Source: Aureimonas sp. AU20
Lineage (GTDB): Bacteria > Pseudomonadota > Alphaproteobacteria > Rhizobiales > Rhizobiaceae
Reading direction: 5' to 3'
DNA: 64,000 nucleotides
NCBI RefSeq assembly: GCF_001442755.1
Contig: NZ_CP006367.1
Span: 3,038,001-3,102,000, forward strand
Part shown: one piece after another, positions 52,584 through 61,450 of the stretch
How the letters are laid out: every line of letters begins with the position of its first letter
Position numbering within the stretch: the stretch's first letter is position 1
The notes under the pieces: generated by a model
Databases searched by the model: none
The model's input: only the letters and a program-made list of their open reading frames with translations
What the model was told of the DNA's origin: nothing
Made by a program: the position numbers and the translations under genes

Positions 52584-55208
52584 ATGACCGAGATGACCGA
52601 TCCATCCGCGCCGCCCCCGAAGAAATCCTCCGGCATCGCCGCGCGCGCCTTGGCCGCCCGCGGTGGCCCCGTGGCGACGCCGGCGGCCGACTATCTCGCG
52701 GGCCTCAATCCCGAGCAGCGCGCCGCCGTGGAAACCACGGAAGGCCCGGTTCTGGTTCTGGCGGGCGCGGGCACGGGCAAGACGCGGGTGCTCACCACGC
52801 GCATCGCCCATATCCTCAGCCAGCGCCTCGCCTACCCCTCGCAGATCCTGGCCGTGACCTTCACCAACAAGGCCGCGCGCGAGATGAAGACGCGCATCGG
52901 GCTTCTGGTCGGCGGCGAGGTCGAGGGCATGCCCTGGCTCGGCACGTTCCACTCGATCGGCGTGAAGATCCTGCGCCGCCACGCCGAACTCGTGGGGCTG
53001 AAATCGAACTTCACCATTCTCGACACGGACGATCAGATTCGCCTCATCAAGCAATTGCTGCAGGCCGAGAATCTAGACGACAAACGCTGGCCGGCGCGCA
53101 CCTTCGCCAATCTCCTGGACGGCTGGAAGAACAAGGGCCTGACGCCGGAGACGATCCCCGAAGGCGACGCGCGCTCCTTCGGCAACGGCAAGGGGCGCGA
53201 GCTCTACCGCGCCTATCAGGCGCGGCTGGCGACGCTGAACGCCACCGATTTCGGCGATCTGCTTCTGCATCCGATCGCGATCTTTCGCGACCACCCGGAC
53301 ATCCTCGCCGACTATCACCGGCGCTTCCGCTACATCCTGGTGGACGAATATCAGGACACCAACGTCGCGCAGTATCTCTGGCTGCGGCTGCTCGCCCAAA
53401 GCTCGCAGGTGCGCCGCGACGCCGGCCAGGACAAGGTGAACGTCTGCTGCGTCGGCGACGACGACCAGTCCATCTATGGCTGGCGCGGCGCGGAGGTGGA
53501 CAATATCCTGCGCTTCGAGAAGGATTTTCCGGGCGCGAGCGTGATCCGCCTGGAGCGCAACTATCGCTCCACCGCGCATATCCTGGGCGCGGCCTCCGGC
53601 CTCATCGCCGTGAACGAGGACCGGCTGGGCAAGACGCTGTTCACCGATTTCCACGACCCAGAGCACGAGAAGGTCGCCGTCAACGCGGGCTGGGATTCGG
53701 AGGAGGAGGCGCGCTCGATCGGCGAAGAGATCGAGCAGCTACAGCGCAAGGACCACAAGCTGAACGACATGGCGATCCTGGTGCGCGCCTCGTTCCAGAT
53801 GCGCGAGTTCGAGGATCGCTTCGTCACGCTCGGCCTCAACTACCGCGTCATCGGCGGCCCGCGCTTCTACGAGCGCCAGGAGATCCGGGACGCGCTGGCC
53901 TATTTTCGCTGTGTCTGTCAGCCGGCGGATGATCTCGCCTTCGAGCGCATCGTCAACACGCCCAAACGGGGCCTTGGCGACGCGGCGCTGAAGCTCCTGC
54001 ACGAATATGCCAGAGCCAAGGGCATGCCACTTCTGGCGGCGGCGGGCGATCTCGTGCAGGGCGACGAGCTGAAGCCGCGCCCGCGCGCGGCGCTGGCGGA
54101 TGTCGCGCGCAATTTCGACCGCTGGTCCGGCCTCCTGTCCACGACGCGCCACACCGATCTCGCCGAGATGATCCTCGACGAGTCCGGCTATACCGAGATG
54201 TGGCAGGCCGACCGCTCGGCCGAGGCGCCTGGCCGGCTGGAAAACCTCAAGGAGCTGATCCGCTCCATGGACGATTACGAAAGCCTGCCCGGCTTTCTCG
54301 AGCATATCGCCCTCGTCATGGACACCGAGCAGAACGCCCAGACCGACGCCGTGTCAATCATGACGCTGCATTCGGCCAAGGGCCTGGAGTTCGAGACCGT
54401 GTTCCTGCCCGGCTGGGAGGAAGGCCTGTTTCCGCACCAGCGCTCGCTGGACGAAGGCGGGCGCTCGGGGCTGGAGGAGGAACGGCGCCTTGCCTATGTC
54501 GGCATCACGCGCGGCAAGCGGCGGGTGAAGATTTCCTTCGTCTCCAACCGCCGCATCCATGGCATGTGGCAGACCACGATCCCCTCGCGCTTTCTCGATG
54601 AACTGCCAGAGGATCATGTCGAGGTCGTCGAGGCCTCCGCCTCCTATGGCGGCTACGGCGCCGGGGGCATGGGCGGCTACGGCGCCTCGCGCTGGGACGC
54701 CAACGCCTTCAGCGCCTCATCCTACGGCACGCCGGGCTGGCGGCGCGCGCAAGCTGCGAACGGCTCGGGCAGCACCTACGAGGGCGGGCGCGGCCGGCGC
54801 ATCGAATATGGCGAGGGCGGCGTTTCCGGCTCGGGCGCCAGAGCCTCCGCCACGGCCGACAAATACATCGCGCGCGACGGCGGCACAGCCTCCGGCGGTG
54901 GCAGCGGCTTTGCCGGGCGGATGGAGGACGCCCATTCCGCCCAGCGCTCGCGCGGCTCCAACCAGCCGCCGCGCAAGGGCGGCGGCCTCTACTCATCGGC
55001 CAAGAGCGGCGGCCCGCGCGAGATCGAGGGCACGCTCGTCGCCAAGTCCGTATCGGAAGAGGCAAGCCCCTTCTTCGTGGGGGACCGGGTGTTCCACATG
55101 AAGTTCGGCAACGGCACGGTGGCCGTGGTGGAAGGCAACAAGCTGACGGTGGATTTCGACCGGGCCGGGCAGAAGCGCGTTCTGGACGGGTTCGTTTCCC
55201 CGATCTGA
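52584..55208 (+). CDS. uvrD: UvrD/PcrA-type ATP-dependent DNA helicase
   Basis: An 874-residue superfamily 1A helicase for repair and replication restart. It has the Q motif (LNPEQRAAVETTEGPVLVLAG), Walker A AGAGTGKTRVL, Walker B DEYQDTN, QSIYGWRGA, VIRLERNYRS, and motif VI VGITRGKRRVKISF. Between about residues 685 and 805 is a long Gly/Ser/Ala/Tyr-rich low-complexity insertion. The PcrA-type C-terminal Tudor-like domain (FFVGDRVFHMKFGNGTV) follows, and in other bacteria contacts RNA polymerase. Start ATG at 52584; the ATG four codons on is an alternative. Confidence 0.94.
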   Translation: MTEMTDPSAPPPKKSSGIAARALAARGGPVATPAADYLAGLNPEQRAAVETTEGPVLVLAGAGTGKTRVLTTRIAHILSQRLAYPSQILAVTFTNKAAREMKTRIGLLVGGEVEGMPWLGTFHSIGVKILRRHAELVGLKSNFTILDTDDQIRLIKQLLQAENLDDKRWPARTFANLLDGWKNKGLTPETIPEGDARSFGNGKGRELYRAYQARLATLNATDFGDLLLHPIAIFRDHPDILADYHRRFRYILVDEYQDTNVAQYLWLRLLAQSSQVRRDAGQDKVNVCCVGDDDQSIYGWRGAEVDNILRFEKDFPGASVIRLERNYRSTAHILGAASGLIAVNEDRLGKTLFTDFHDPEHEKVAVNAGWDSEEEARSIGEEIEQLQRKDHKLNDMAILVRASFQMREFEDRFVTLGLNYRVIGGPRFYERQEIRDALAYFRCVCQPADDLAFERIVNTPKRGLGDAALKLLHEYARAKGMPLLAAAGDLVQGDELKPRPRAALADVARNFDRWSGLLSTTRHTDLAEMILDESGYTEMWQADRSAEAPGRLENLKELIRSMDDYESLPGFLEHIALVMDTEQNAQTDAVSIMTLHSAKGLEFETVFLPGWEEGLFPHQRSLDEGGRSGLEEERRLAYVGITRGKRRVKISFVSNRRIHGMWQTTIPSRFLDELPEDHVEVVEASASYGGYGAGGMGGYGASRWDANAFSASSYGTPGWRRAQAANGSGSTYEGGRGRRIEYGEGGVSGSGARASATADKYIARDGGTASGGGSGFAGRMEDAHSAQRSRGSNQPPRKGGGLYSSAKSGGPREIEGTLVAKSVSEEASPFFVGDRVFHMKFGNGTVAVVEGNKLTVDFDRAGQKRVLDGFVSPI

Positions 55209-55283
55209 GCGCGGCCGGCTTTGAACGTCTCCGGGCAAAGCGGATAGGTTTTGCCGGGATAAGGCGGAAAGAACCATAGGCTT

Positions 55284-55320
55284 GAGCATTCCCGGCGGAT
55301 CGGGATCACCGAGAATGCTC
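55284..55320. repeat. Long-loop inverted repeat after uvrD
   Basis: The eight-base arms GAGCATTC (55284-55291) and GAATGCTC (55313-55320) are exact inverted repeats around a 21-base loop. It could be a second, weaker terminator or a protein-binding site. Confidence 0.4.
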
Positions 55321-55338
55321 TGGAAGACCAAAACGCGA

Positions 55339-55372
55339 AACGCCCGGATCGCTTCAAGGCAATCCGGGCGTT
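55339..55372. terminator. Bidirectional terminator between uvrD and the coiled-coil operon
   Basis: An 11-base-pair stem AACGCCCGGAT / ATCCGGGCGTT (55339-55349 with 55362-55372) lies between the convergent genes, with A and T residues at its flanks. Confidence 0.8.
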
Positions 55373-55406
55373 CTGCTATTCAGGAGTCTCGGGTCGAGAC
55401 CCGATT

Positions 55407-56000
55407 TCAGGACAGGCCGGCCAGAAGCTCGTGGACCCGGCGCAGATAGGCTTCCGCCTGCCGTGCCCGCGCCTCGGCCTCTTCGGCGCGCTGCTCGGCG
55501 CGCTTGGCGCGAACGGTCGTTTCCCACTCGTTGTATTCGGCGTTGCGCAGGGCGACTTCGGCACCGGCGATCTTCTCGTCCGCCTGCTTCAGCCGCTCTT
55601 CCAGCGACAGGATCTGGGCCTGGGCGCGCTGGTGCTCTTCCGCCGAGCGATCGGCCAGCGAGCGATTCTGCTTCTCCAGCTGCGCAAAGCGCTTCTCGTA
55701 GCTGCGGATCGTGCCGGCCGCCTGCTCTACCATGGTGAGCGTCTGCGTCCAGTCGCCGCCGGGCGCGTCGACCGGCAGATTGGCGGCGGGCTCGATCAGG
55801 TCCGTCGACGGGGCGACGAGGATCGCGCTGCCCTCGTTGGCGGGGGGCGGAATGTCACCCTCGCGCAGCGGCAGCGGTTCGCCGCCGCGAAACAGGCTCC
55901 CGAGTTCCTCGGCCGCCATGTCGAACAGCGCCGAGGGGCGGTCCGGCTGGCCGGGATCGAGATCCAGATCGTCGGCAATCTCGGTGCGGATCGCGCTCAT
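55407..56000 (-). CDS. Coiled-coil protein, third gene of a three-gene operon
   Basis: A 197-residue acidic protein. Residues 1-85 are low in helix and rich in Pro, Asp and Glu. Residues 90-190 form a continuous coiled coil (QAAGTIRSYEKRFAQLEKQN..., RAKRAEQRAEEAEARARQAEAYLRRVHELL). Its C-terminal ending resembles that of the middle gene (RAEEAEARARQAEAYLRRVHELL compared with RARRAEARASEAEAWLAKMHDAI), so the two are probably paralogues. It overlaps the middle gene by four bases. No known family is recognised. Confidence 0.7.
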   Translation of the reverse strand: MSAIRTEIADDLDLDPGQPDRPSALFDMAAEELGSLFRGGEPLPLREGDIPPPANEGSAILVAPSTDLIEPAANLPVDAPGGDWTQTLTMVEQAAGTIRSYEKRFAQLEKQNRSLADRSAEEHQRAQAQILSLEERLKQADEKIAGAEVALRNAEYNEWETTVRAKRAEQRAEEAEARARQAEAYLRRVHELLAGLS

Positions 56001-56470
56001 TGCTCATCTCCCTGCGGATTGTTCAAGAAGGCGGCGCGCAGATCGGCCTCGACCTGCGCGTCGTCGCTTTCCGTCCCGACCACCTTGCTGAAACTGCCGA
56101 TTATGGCGTCGTGCATCTTGGCGAGCCAAGCTTCCGCCTCGCTGGCGCGGGCCTCGGCCCGGCGCGCGCGCGCCTCGGACTCGGCCAGGCGCACCTCGGT
56201 CTCGTCGAGCTGCTCCTGCAGAGAGCGGATCTCCTCGGCCGCCCGCTCGGCGTCGAGCCGGTGCTCGATCTCCATCTCGGTCGTGCGCTCGTCGCGGATG
56301 CGGATGGCTTCGCTCGCCTCGCGCACGAGGTCGAGCGCCGCCGACCAGTCCCGCTTCGGCTCGCTCCCCGTCGTGACCAGCGAGTAGCCGGCGTCACCGC
56401 GCTCGTCGGCCATGTCGGACAGGCTCTGACGCAGGCTCAACCCGATCTCTTCGTTCCCTCTGATCGTCAT
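55997..56470 (-). CDS. Coiled-coil protein, second gene of a three-gene operon
   Basis: A 157-residue protein that is almost entirely helical and charged after residue 40 (DLVREASEAIRIRDERTTEMEIEHRLDAERAAEEI...). Its end, EARARRAEARASEAEAWLAKMHDAIIGSF, parallels the third gene. The ATG at 56470 (MTIRGNEEIGLSLRQSL) is chosen over one at 56500 because it follows a shorter gap from the first gene. Function unknown. Confidence 0.68.
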   Translation of the reverse strand: MTIRGNEEIGLSLRQSLSDMADERGDAGYSLVTTGSEPKRDWSAALDLVREASEAIRIRDERTTEMEIEHRLDAERAAEEIRSLQEQLDETEVRLAESEARARRAEARASEAEAWLAKMHDAIIGSFSKVVGTESDDAQVEADLRAAFLNNPQGDEQ

Positions 56471-56520
56471 GCCTCGGTTTCCCCTCGTCCCTTGCCGCAT
56501 TCCTCAACGCCCGAAGGCGC

Positions 56521-58044
56521 TCAATCGTTCTTGTCGGGCGCCGTGAAGGGGCGCACGTTGGATGGCCTGTCCTCGCGCGCGGCGGTTTCCGGCGGCAGGT
56601 CGATGGCCCCTTCGCCATGGCGGCCGCGCGTGGCGCGTTTGAGGCTTTCGTTCTGCCGCTGGAGCGCCGAGCGGCTTTCGCGCGCGATGTCGAGCGCCCC
56701 TTGCGCGAGTGTGCGTTCGGCGCGCTCGTTCTGCAACTCCTCGATCAATCGACGGTTAGCGACCTCGAGCGCCATGCGCTCCTGCTCGAAACGCAGGGTC
56801 AGCGCTTCCACCCGGTCGGTGAGATTGGCGGCGCGCGAATTGACGCTTTCGAGCGAGGCGTCCTTGGCCGCCAGCGCCTTCACCAGCATGTCGCAGCGCG
56901 CTTCCATCTCGTTGCGGCCCTTGTCGGCCTCCTGGAGCATGGTGGAAAGGCGGCCGTTATCGGCGCGCAGGCTTTCCACGCGCCGCTCCAGGGTGGTGCG
57001 GTCGGCCGAAGCCTCCTTCACCGCCCGGTCGGCCGAGCGCACCGTTTCCTCGCGCTCGCGCAGCTGGTTGCGCACCTGCACCAGGATCTGGTCCGTGGCG
57101 GCGAGGCGCGCGCTCAAGGTCTCGATCTTCATGGCCGAGTTGGCGCGCTCGGTCTTCAAGGCGCCGAGATCGGCCTCGTGCTGGGCGACGCTGCGCTGGC
57201 GCGCCGCCTGCTCGGAGGCGAGCTGGGTTTCCAGCGTCGAAATTGTCTGGAGGTTCTGGTCGACCTGCTGCTCGATCTCGTTGAGGCGACCGTAGAGCGC
57301 CACGAGTTCGGCCGACTGCTCCTCGGCCAGAAGCTGCAACCGGCGGTTCTCGCCGTCCAGAATCTGCCGCTTCTCCTCGGTTTCCGACAGCAGCCGCTCG
57401 GCCTCGTTGAGGGCCTGTTCGGAAATCTGCGCCTCGGCGCGCAGCGTCTTCACCTCGAGCGAGAGCGACTGGTTCTGCTCGACCTCGGCTAGGAGCTGCC
57501 GCTCCAGCGCGTTGGCATGGGAGGTGCGTTCGCGCAGCGTCAGGCGCTGCTCGTCCAGGATCGTCTCGTTCTCGCGCAGCGTGGTTTCCAGCCGCCCGAC
57601 CCGGCCGGTCATGGCCGTGAGATCGGCCATCGCCTGCGAGTTGCGGCTGAGAAGATCGTCCACCTCGCGGCGGAGCGACTGGTTGCCGTCGACCTCCTGC
57701 GAATGGAGCGCTTCGAGTTCGAGAACGCGCGCCTTGGTCTGTGAGAGTTCGCCGGCGATCGTCTCGATCGGCGCAATCAGGAGCGAGAAGTCGTCCGTCA
57801 GCGTGCGCAGCTCGCCGAGCCGTTCCGACATTTCGCCGATCCGAACCCGCAGCACCTCGTTGCGCTGCCCGATCCCGTCCAGGGGAGGAAGCGAGGCGGG
57901 CACGGACGTCGTCTCCATCGGAGGGGGTCTCCTGACCGTCTGCGCCTGCGGCGGGATCGGCGCCTGCGCCTGGCCTTCGCCATTCCCAGCGGCTTCAGGC
58001 CGCGGCGAGCCGAGCCGGAGGAAGAAGGACAAAGGTGACGTCAT
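56521..58044 (-). CDS. Large coiled-coil (rod-domain) protein, first gene of a three-gene operon
   Basis: A 507-residue protein. Residues 1-55 are proline-rich and probably disordered. Residues 58-460 are an almost uninterrupted heptad-repeat rod (ETTLRENETILDEQ..., EAERLLSETEEKRQILDGEN...). The tail is basic then acidic (RHGEGAIDLPPETAAREDRP). The layout of a head, a long segmented rod and a short tail resembles bacterial intermediate-filament-like proteins such as crescentin. That is structural resemblance only, since coiled coils score alike for many reasons. No ATPase head is present, so it is not an SMC protein. Confidence 0.75.
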   Translation of the reverse strand: MTSPLSFFLRLGSPRPEAAGNGEGQAQAPIPPQAQTVRRPPPMETTSVPASLPPLDGIGQRNEVLRVRIGEMSERLGELRTLTDDFSLLIAPIETIAGELSQTKARVLELEALHSQEVDGNQSLRREVDDLLSRNSQAMADLTAMTGRVGRLETTLRENETILDEQRLTLRERTSHANALERQLLAEVEQNQSLSLEVKTLRAEAQISEQALNEAERLLSETEEKRQILDGENRRLQLLAEEQSAELVALYGRLNEIEQQVDQNLQTISTLETQLASEQAARQRSVAQHEADLGALKTERANSAMKIETLSARLAATDQILVQVRNQLREREETVRSADRAVKEASADRTTLERRVESLRADNGRLSTMLQEADKGRNEMEARCDMLVKALAAKDASLESVNSRAANLTDRVEALTLRFEQERMALEVANRRLIEELQNERAERTLAQGALDIARESRSALQRQNESLKRATRGRHGEGAIDLPPETAAREDRPSNVRPFTAPDKND

Positions 58045-58261
58045 GGAACGGGACCCCGAAGGCTAAGGCTTCATCGCCTGTCTTGCCGCCTCGCGCGTGC
58101 CGAAGCAATTGCCTTAAGAATTGGTAACCGAAGTTTTCCGCAAATTGTCGTTTTTGAACGTCACTCGTCGCACCCAAGCCCCTTTCTCGGGTCAGGTGGC
58201 AGATAGAAGCGTCGAGATCACGAGGATATGATCGGCCGAGCCTTCAGGCGGCTTACGTTCA

Positions 58262-58286
58262 GGAACCGTTCAGGCGGCGCGTTGTT
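58262..58286 (+). promoter_or_regulatory. Candidate EcfG promoter of the first BA14K gene
   Basis: GGAAC (58262-58266) is followed after 16 bases by TGTT (58283-58286), near the general-stress sigma factor consensus. It lies 36 bases upstream of the BA14K start. The same segment is also part of a loose inverted repeat (GGAAC...GTTCC). Confidence 0.35.
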
Positions 58287-58321
58287 CCTTAGGCAGACTT
58301 ATAGCTTTGCCGGAGTGATCC

Positions 58322-58828
58322 ATGCGTATCGCAAGAATGCTCGGGGGTAAGGTCTTGGCCGTCGCGATTGCGCTGACCATGTTGCCTGCTGCCATCCCGG
58401 CCAGTGTTCCCATCGTCGGCGCCACCGCGGCCAAGGCCGATCCTTATTGGGGCGGCGGCTATGGCTACCGCCCGTACCGGGGTGGCCCCGGCTATTATCG
58501 CGGCGGCCCGGGTCCGGGCTATTACGGCGGCGGCCCCGGCTACTACGGGGGCCCGCGCTATTATGGCGGTGGTCCCCGCTACTATCGCCATCGCCACAAC
58601 AATGGCGGCGCGGCCATCGCTGGCGCGATCCTGGGCCTGGGTGTCGGCGCGGCGATCGCCAGCGCCAACCAGCCCCGCTACGCCGCACCGCGCTATGTGG
58701 CACCGGCCTACGGACTCCGCCCGTGGACACGCGATTGGTATCGCTATTGCGCGTCCCGCTACCGGTCCTTCGACCCCGGTTCGGGTACGTTCCAGCCCTA
58801 TAACGGCCCGCGTCAGCTCTGCCGCTGA
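58322..58828 (+). CDS. BA14K family exported protein, Gly/Tyr-rich
   Basis: A 168-residue secreted or periplasmic protein. A signal peptide (cleavage near AKADPY, residue 40) is followed by a Gly/Tyr/Pro-rich stretch (residues 42-95, GGGPGYYGG-like units) and a hydrophobic glycine-zipper helix (AAIAGAILGLGVGAAIASA). The C-terminal BA14K motif is WYRYCASRYRSFDPGSGTFQ with YNGPRQLCR. BA14K proteins of Brucella are immunoreactive and may bind sugars. A tandem relative follows. Confidence 0.9.
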   Translation: MRIARMLGGKVLAVAIALTMLPAAIPASVPIVGATAAKADPYWGGGYGYRPYRGGPGYYRGGPGPGYYGGGPGYYGGPRYYGGGPRYYRHRHNNGGAAIAGAILGLGVGAAIASANQPRYAAPRYVAPAYGLRPWTRDWYRYCASRYRSFDPGSGTFQPYNGPRQLCR

Positions 58829-58847
58829 ACGCATCGGCCTGACCTGC

Positions 58848-58880
58848 AAGATGGCCGCGTCCCTTGGGCGCGGCCATCTT
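58848..58880 (+). terminator. Terminator between the two BA14K genes
   Basis: A perfect 12-base-pair stem AAGATGGCCGCG / CGCGGCCATCTT (58848-58859 with 58869-58880), with a further CCC/GGG pairing in the loop. It has little T-run. Confidence 0.65.
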
Positions 58881-58955
58881 GCTGTCCGGGGAACTCGAAC
58901 CCCCATGCCGCATTCCCTCCAGACCAGTTTGGCGCAAGGTTGGGGAGAGGTTGAT

Positions 58956-59435
58956 ATGGCGAGGCGAACGAAATTGAAGGCGGGCCTTCTGGCGCTCGCC
59001 AGCTTGATGGCGCTCCCGACTTGGGCATCGGCCGGCGAGTTCGTCGGCATCGATCCCTACAATCGCCCCGTCTATGCGCGGGAGACTCAGTTTCCCATTG
59101 TGCCAAGCCGGGTCACCGGCCCTTATTATCGCAAGACGGTCGGCCAGTTCGGCGGACCTGCAGTGGCTGGCCCGCTCTATTATGCCGAACCGGCGCCTCC
59201 CGTTCCCGGCTACTACAGGCCCGATCCGCTCGTTCAGGCCGGCGCCGTTCTCGCCTTCGACCAGAATGCCGCCATCGGACAGGCCGAGCGCAATGCACGC
59301 GCGGAGCGAGGCATTGGTCGCCCCGCTCCATTCAGCGCCGAATGGTATCGCTGGTGCGAGGCGCGCTACCGCTCCTTCGACCACGATTCGGGCACCTTTC
59401 AGCCGAGCAACGGCCCTCGCCGCCTCTGCCGCTAG
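58956..59435 (+). CDS. BA14K family exported protein
   Basis: A 159-residue exported protein with a signal peptide (LKAGLLALASLMALPTWASA-GE) and the C-terminal BA14K motif WYRWCEARYRSFDHDSGTFQ with SNGPRRLCR. The last 35 residues are nearly the same as in the preceding gene, whereas the middle differs (no Gly/Tyr repeats). The start ATG follows GGGGAGAGG. The stop overlaps the end of the convergent aminopeptidase gene by four bases. Confidence 0.9.
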   Translation: MARRTKLKAGLLALASLMALPTWASAGEFVGIDPYNRPVYARETQFPIVPSRVTGPYYRKTVGQFGGPAVAGPLYYAEPAPPVPGYYRPDPLVQAGAVLAFDQNAAIGQAERNARAERGIGRPAPFSAEWYRWCEARYRSFDHDSGTFQPSNGPRRLCR

Positions 59436-61264
59436 GCGGGGTCGGGCAAGGGCCGGGTCGCCAGTTCCAGCCAGTGACGGTCTTCGGCGTCCAGCCGAGG
59501 GCCGATCCGTTTCGCCACCTCGGCATGGTAGGCGTTCAGCCAGTCGATCTCGTCCGCAGTCATGAGTGAGCGCACGACGAGCCGGCGGTCGATCGGCGCG
59601 AAGGTCAGCGTCTCGAACCCATGCATGGGCAGATCGCCGCCCTCGATGGGTGCGGCATCTTGCGTCAACAAGAGGTTCTCGATCCGGATGCCGAAGGCGC
59701 CCTCACGGTAATAGCCCGGCTCGTTTGAGACAATCATGCCGGGCTCCAGCACCGCCACGCCCCGGCGCGAGATGGATTGCGGCCCTTCGTGAACTGCGAG
59801 GAACGCGCCGACCCCATGCCCCGTGCCATGGGCGAAGTCGCAACTTGCGCGCCAGAGCGCGATGCGGGCGAGCGGATCGAGGTCCATCCCGCGCGTGCCC
59901 TTGGGAAAGCGTGCCGTGGAAATGGCGATCATGCCCTTCAGCACCAGCGTGAACTTCTGCCGCACCTCGTCCGGCACGACGCCCAGCGCCACGGTCCGCG
60001 TGATGTCGGTCGTACCGTCCTGATACTGCGCGCCGGAATCGACGAGAAAAATCTCTCCTTCCCCCAGCGTGCGGTTGGACGCGCGATTGACCCGGTAGTG
60101 CGGCAGCGCCGCATTGGGGCCGGCGGCGGAGATCGTGTCGAAGGACAGGTCGCGGAGCGGCATTCCGTCCGCTTCGCCGAACCGGCCGCGGATGGCTTCC
60201 AGCCTCTCGGCGGCGTCGATTTCGGTGACGCTGCCGGCCGGCTGCCGGTCCAGCCAGGCCAGGAACGAGGTGATAGCCGCGCCGTCGCGCAGATGGGCGC
60301 GTCGCGACCCCTCGATCTCAACCGCGTTCTTGCGCGCGCGGGGCAATCGGGCGGGGTCTTCCTTCTCGACGATGCGCCCGCCCGCGCCCGCTACGATGCG
60401 ACCCAGCCGGTCGGCGGTGAGCGCGGGGTCCAGCATCACCGTCTTGCCTTCCGCGAAGGCCGCGAGCGCTGGCTCCAGGCGCTCGGGCGCCTCGATCGCG
60501 GCGAGGCTGGAAAACGCCGCTCTCGCTTCCCCGTCCAGCTTGTCCCCATCGATGAAAAGCACCGCCGGCCCCGCAGCAGGAATCAGCGCGAAGGACAGCG
60601 GCAGGGGCGTGTGGGGAACGTCGCTGCCTCGAATGTTGAAGACCCAGGCGACCGAACTCGGGTCGGTCAGAACGACACCGTCAGCCTTGGCCTTGCGCAG
60701 GCCTTCGCGGATCATTTCCAGCTTCTCGCCGGCCTCCACGCCGGCATAGGCGACGGGTTGCAGCGCCACCCGGCCCTTGGGAGCGACCGGGCGATCCTGC
60801 CAGATGCGGTCCACCGGATTGTGCTGGAGCGGCACCAGTGCGCCGCCCGCCTCCTCCATGGTCTTCGTCAGCGCCTTCACTTCGGCCAGCGTGTGGAGCC
60901 AAGGGTCGAAGCCGATGCGAAGGCCCTTGGCCTTGTCGCCGAGATAGCTGGCGAGCGGCGTCTCGACCGAATTCTCCGGCGTGAAGACCGTGCCGTCGAT
61001 CTGCGCGCGCACCTGCACGGTGTAGCGCCCATCGGTGAAGAGCACGGCGCTCTGGGGCAGAACCAGGGCCGTGCCGGCCGAACCGGTGAAGCCGGTCAGC
61101 CAGCCGAGGCGCGCGGCGGAGGGCGGGATGTACTCGCCCTGGTGCTCGTCGGCGCGCGGCACCACGAACCCATCGACGCCCGCCTCCGCCAGCGCGGCGC
61201 GCAGGCGCTCGACGCGCGAAGCCGATTGCGAGGAGTCGGACATCTCGTCGAAATCCTGGAACAT
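59432..61264 (-). CDS. Xaa-Pro aminopeptidase family (M24B) protein
   Basis: A 610-residue creatinase/aminopeptidase-P family peptidase with two N-terminal creatinase-like domains and a pita-bread C-terminal catalytic domain. Metal ligands: Asp in VDSGAQYQDG and TTDITRT, His in GTGHGVGAFLAVHEGP, Glu in IVSNEPGYYREG and the final Glu in RIENLLLT. It would release N-terminal residues ahead of proline. Start ATG at 61264; the frame is open to 61324, and an ATG at 61243 is also possible. Confidence 0.92.
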   Translation of the reverse strand: MFQDFDEMSDSSQSASRVERLRAALAEAGVDGFVVPRADEHQGEYIPPSAARLGWLTGFTGSAGTALVLPQSAVLFTDGRYTVQVRAQIDGTVFTPENSVETPLASYLGDKAKGLRIGFDPWLHTLAEVKALTKTMEEAGGALVPLQHNPVDRIWQDRPVAPKGRVALQPVAYAGVEAGEKLEMIREGLRKAKADGVVLTDPSSVAWVFNIRGSDVPHTPLPLSFALIPAAGPAVLFIDGDKLDGEARAAFSSLAAIEAPERLEPALAAFAEGKTVMLDPALTADRLGRIVAGAGGRIVEKEDPARLPRARKNAVEIEGSRRAHLRDGAAITSFLAWLDRQPAGSVTEIDAAERLEAIRGRFGEADGMPLRDLSFDTISAAGPNAALPHYRVNRASNRTLGEGEIFLVDSGAQYQDGTTDITRTVALGVVPDEVRQKFTLVLKGMIAISTARFPKGTRGMDLDPLARIALWRASCDFAHGTGHGVGAFLAVHEGPQSISRRGVAVLEPGMIVSNEPGYYREGAFGIRIENLLLTQDAAPIEGGDLPMHGFETLTFAPIDRRLVVRSLMTADEIDWLNAYHAEVAKRIGPRLDAEDRHWLELATRPLPDPA

Positions 61265-61402
61265 GGGTGGCTTCCCTTTGTCGCGGCAGGTTGAAGAGGC
61301 AGAGTCTGCCTTCGTCTGTTCCAAATCCGCACGCCCGGCTCAAGCGAAAAGGTTCATCATGGGGGTGCTTGCACGTCGCGATCAGGCTCGCTATGTTCGA
61401 TC

Positions 61403-61423
61403 TTACGTTTACGCAAACGTCAA
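61403..61423 (+). promoter_or_regulatory. ACGTTT-ACGC-AAACGT inverted repeat upstream of the acyl-CoA dehydrogenase
   Basis: TTACGTTTACGCAAACGTCA is a 6+4+6 inverted repeat 28 bases upstream of the acyl-CoA dehydrogenase. It resembles operators of MerR-type regulators of branched-chain and fatty-acid degradation (LiuR-like, TTACGTTTACGTAAA type). Assignment is by resemblance. Confidence 0.5.
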
Positions 61424-61450
61424 AATCGCTTCATCCGAGGAGGGATCGCG

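Noticed and set aside
58884..58908. tRNA T-arm-like sequence (minus strand GGGGGTTCGAGTTCCCC)
   Set aside because: No acceptor, D or anticodon arms can be found beside it, so it is probably chance or a very old fragment.
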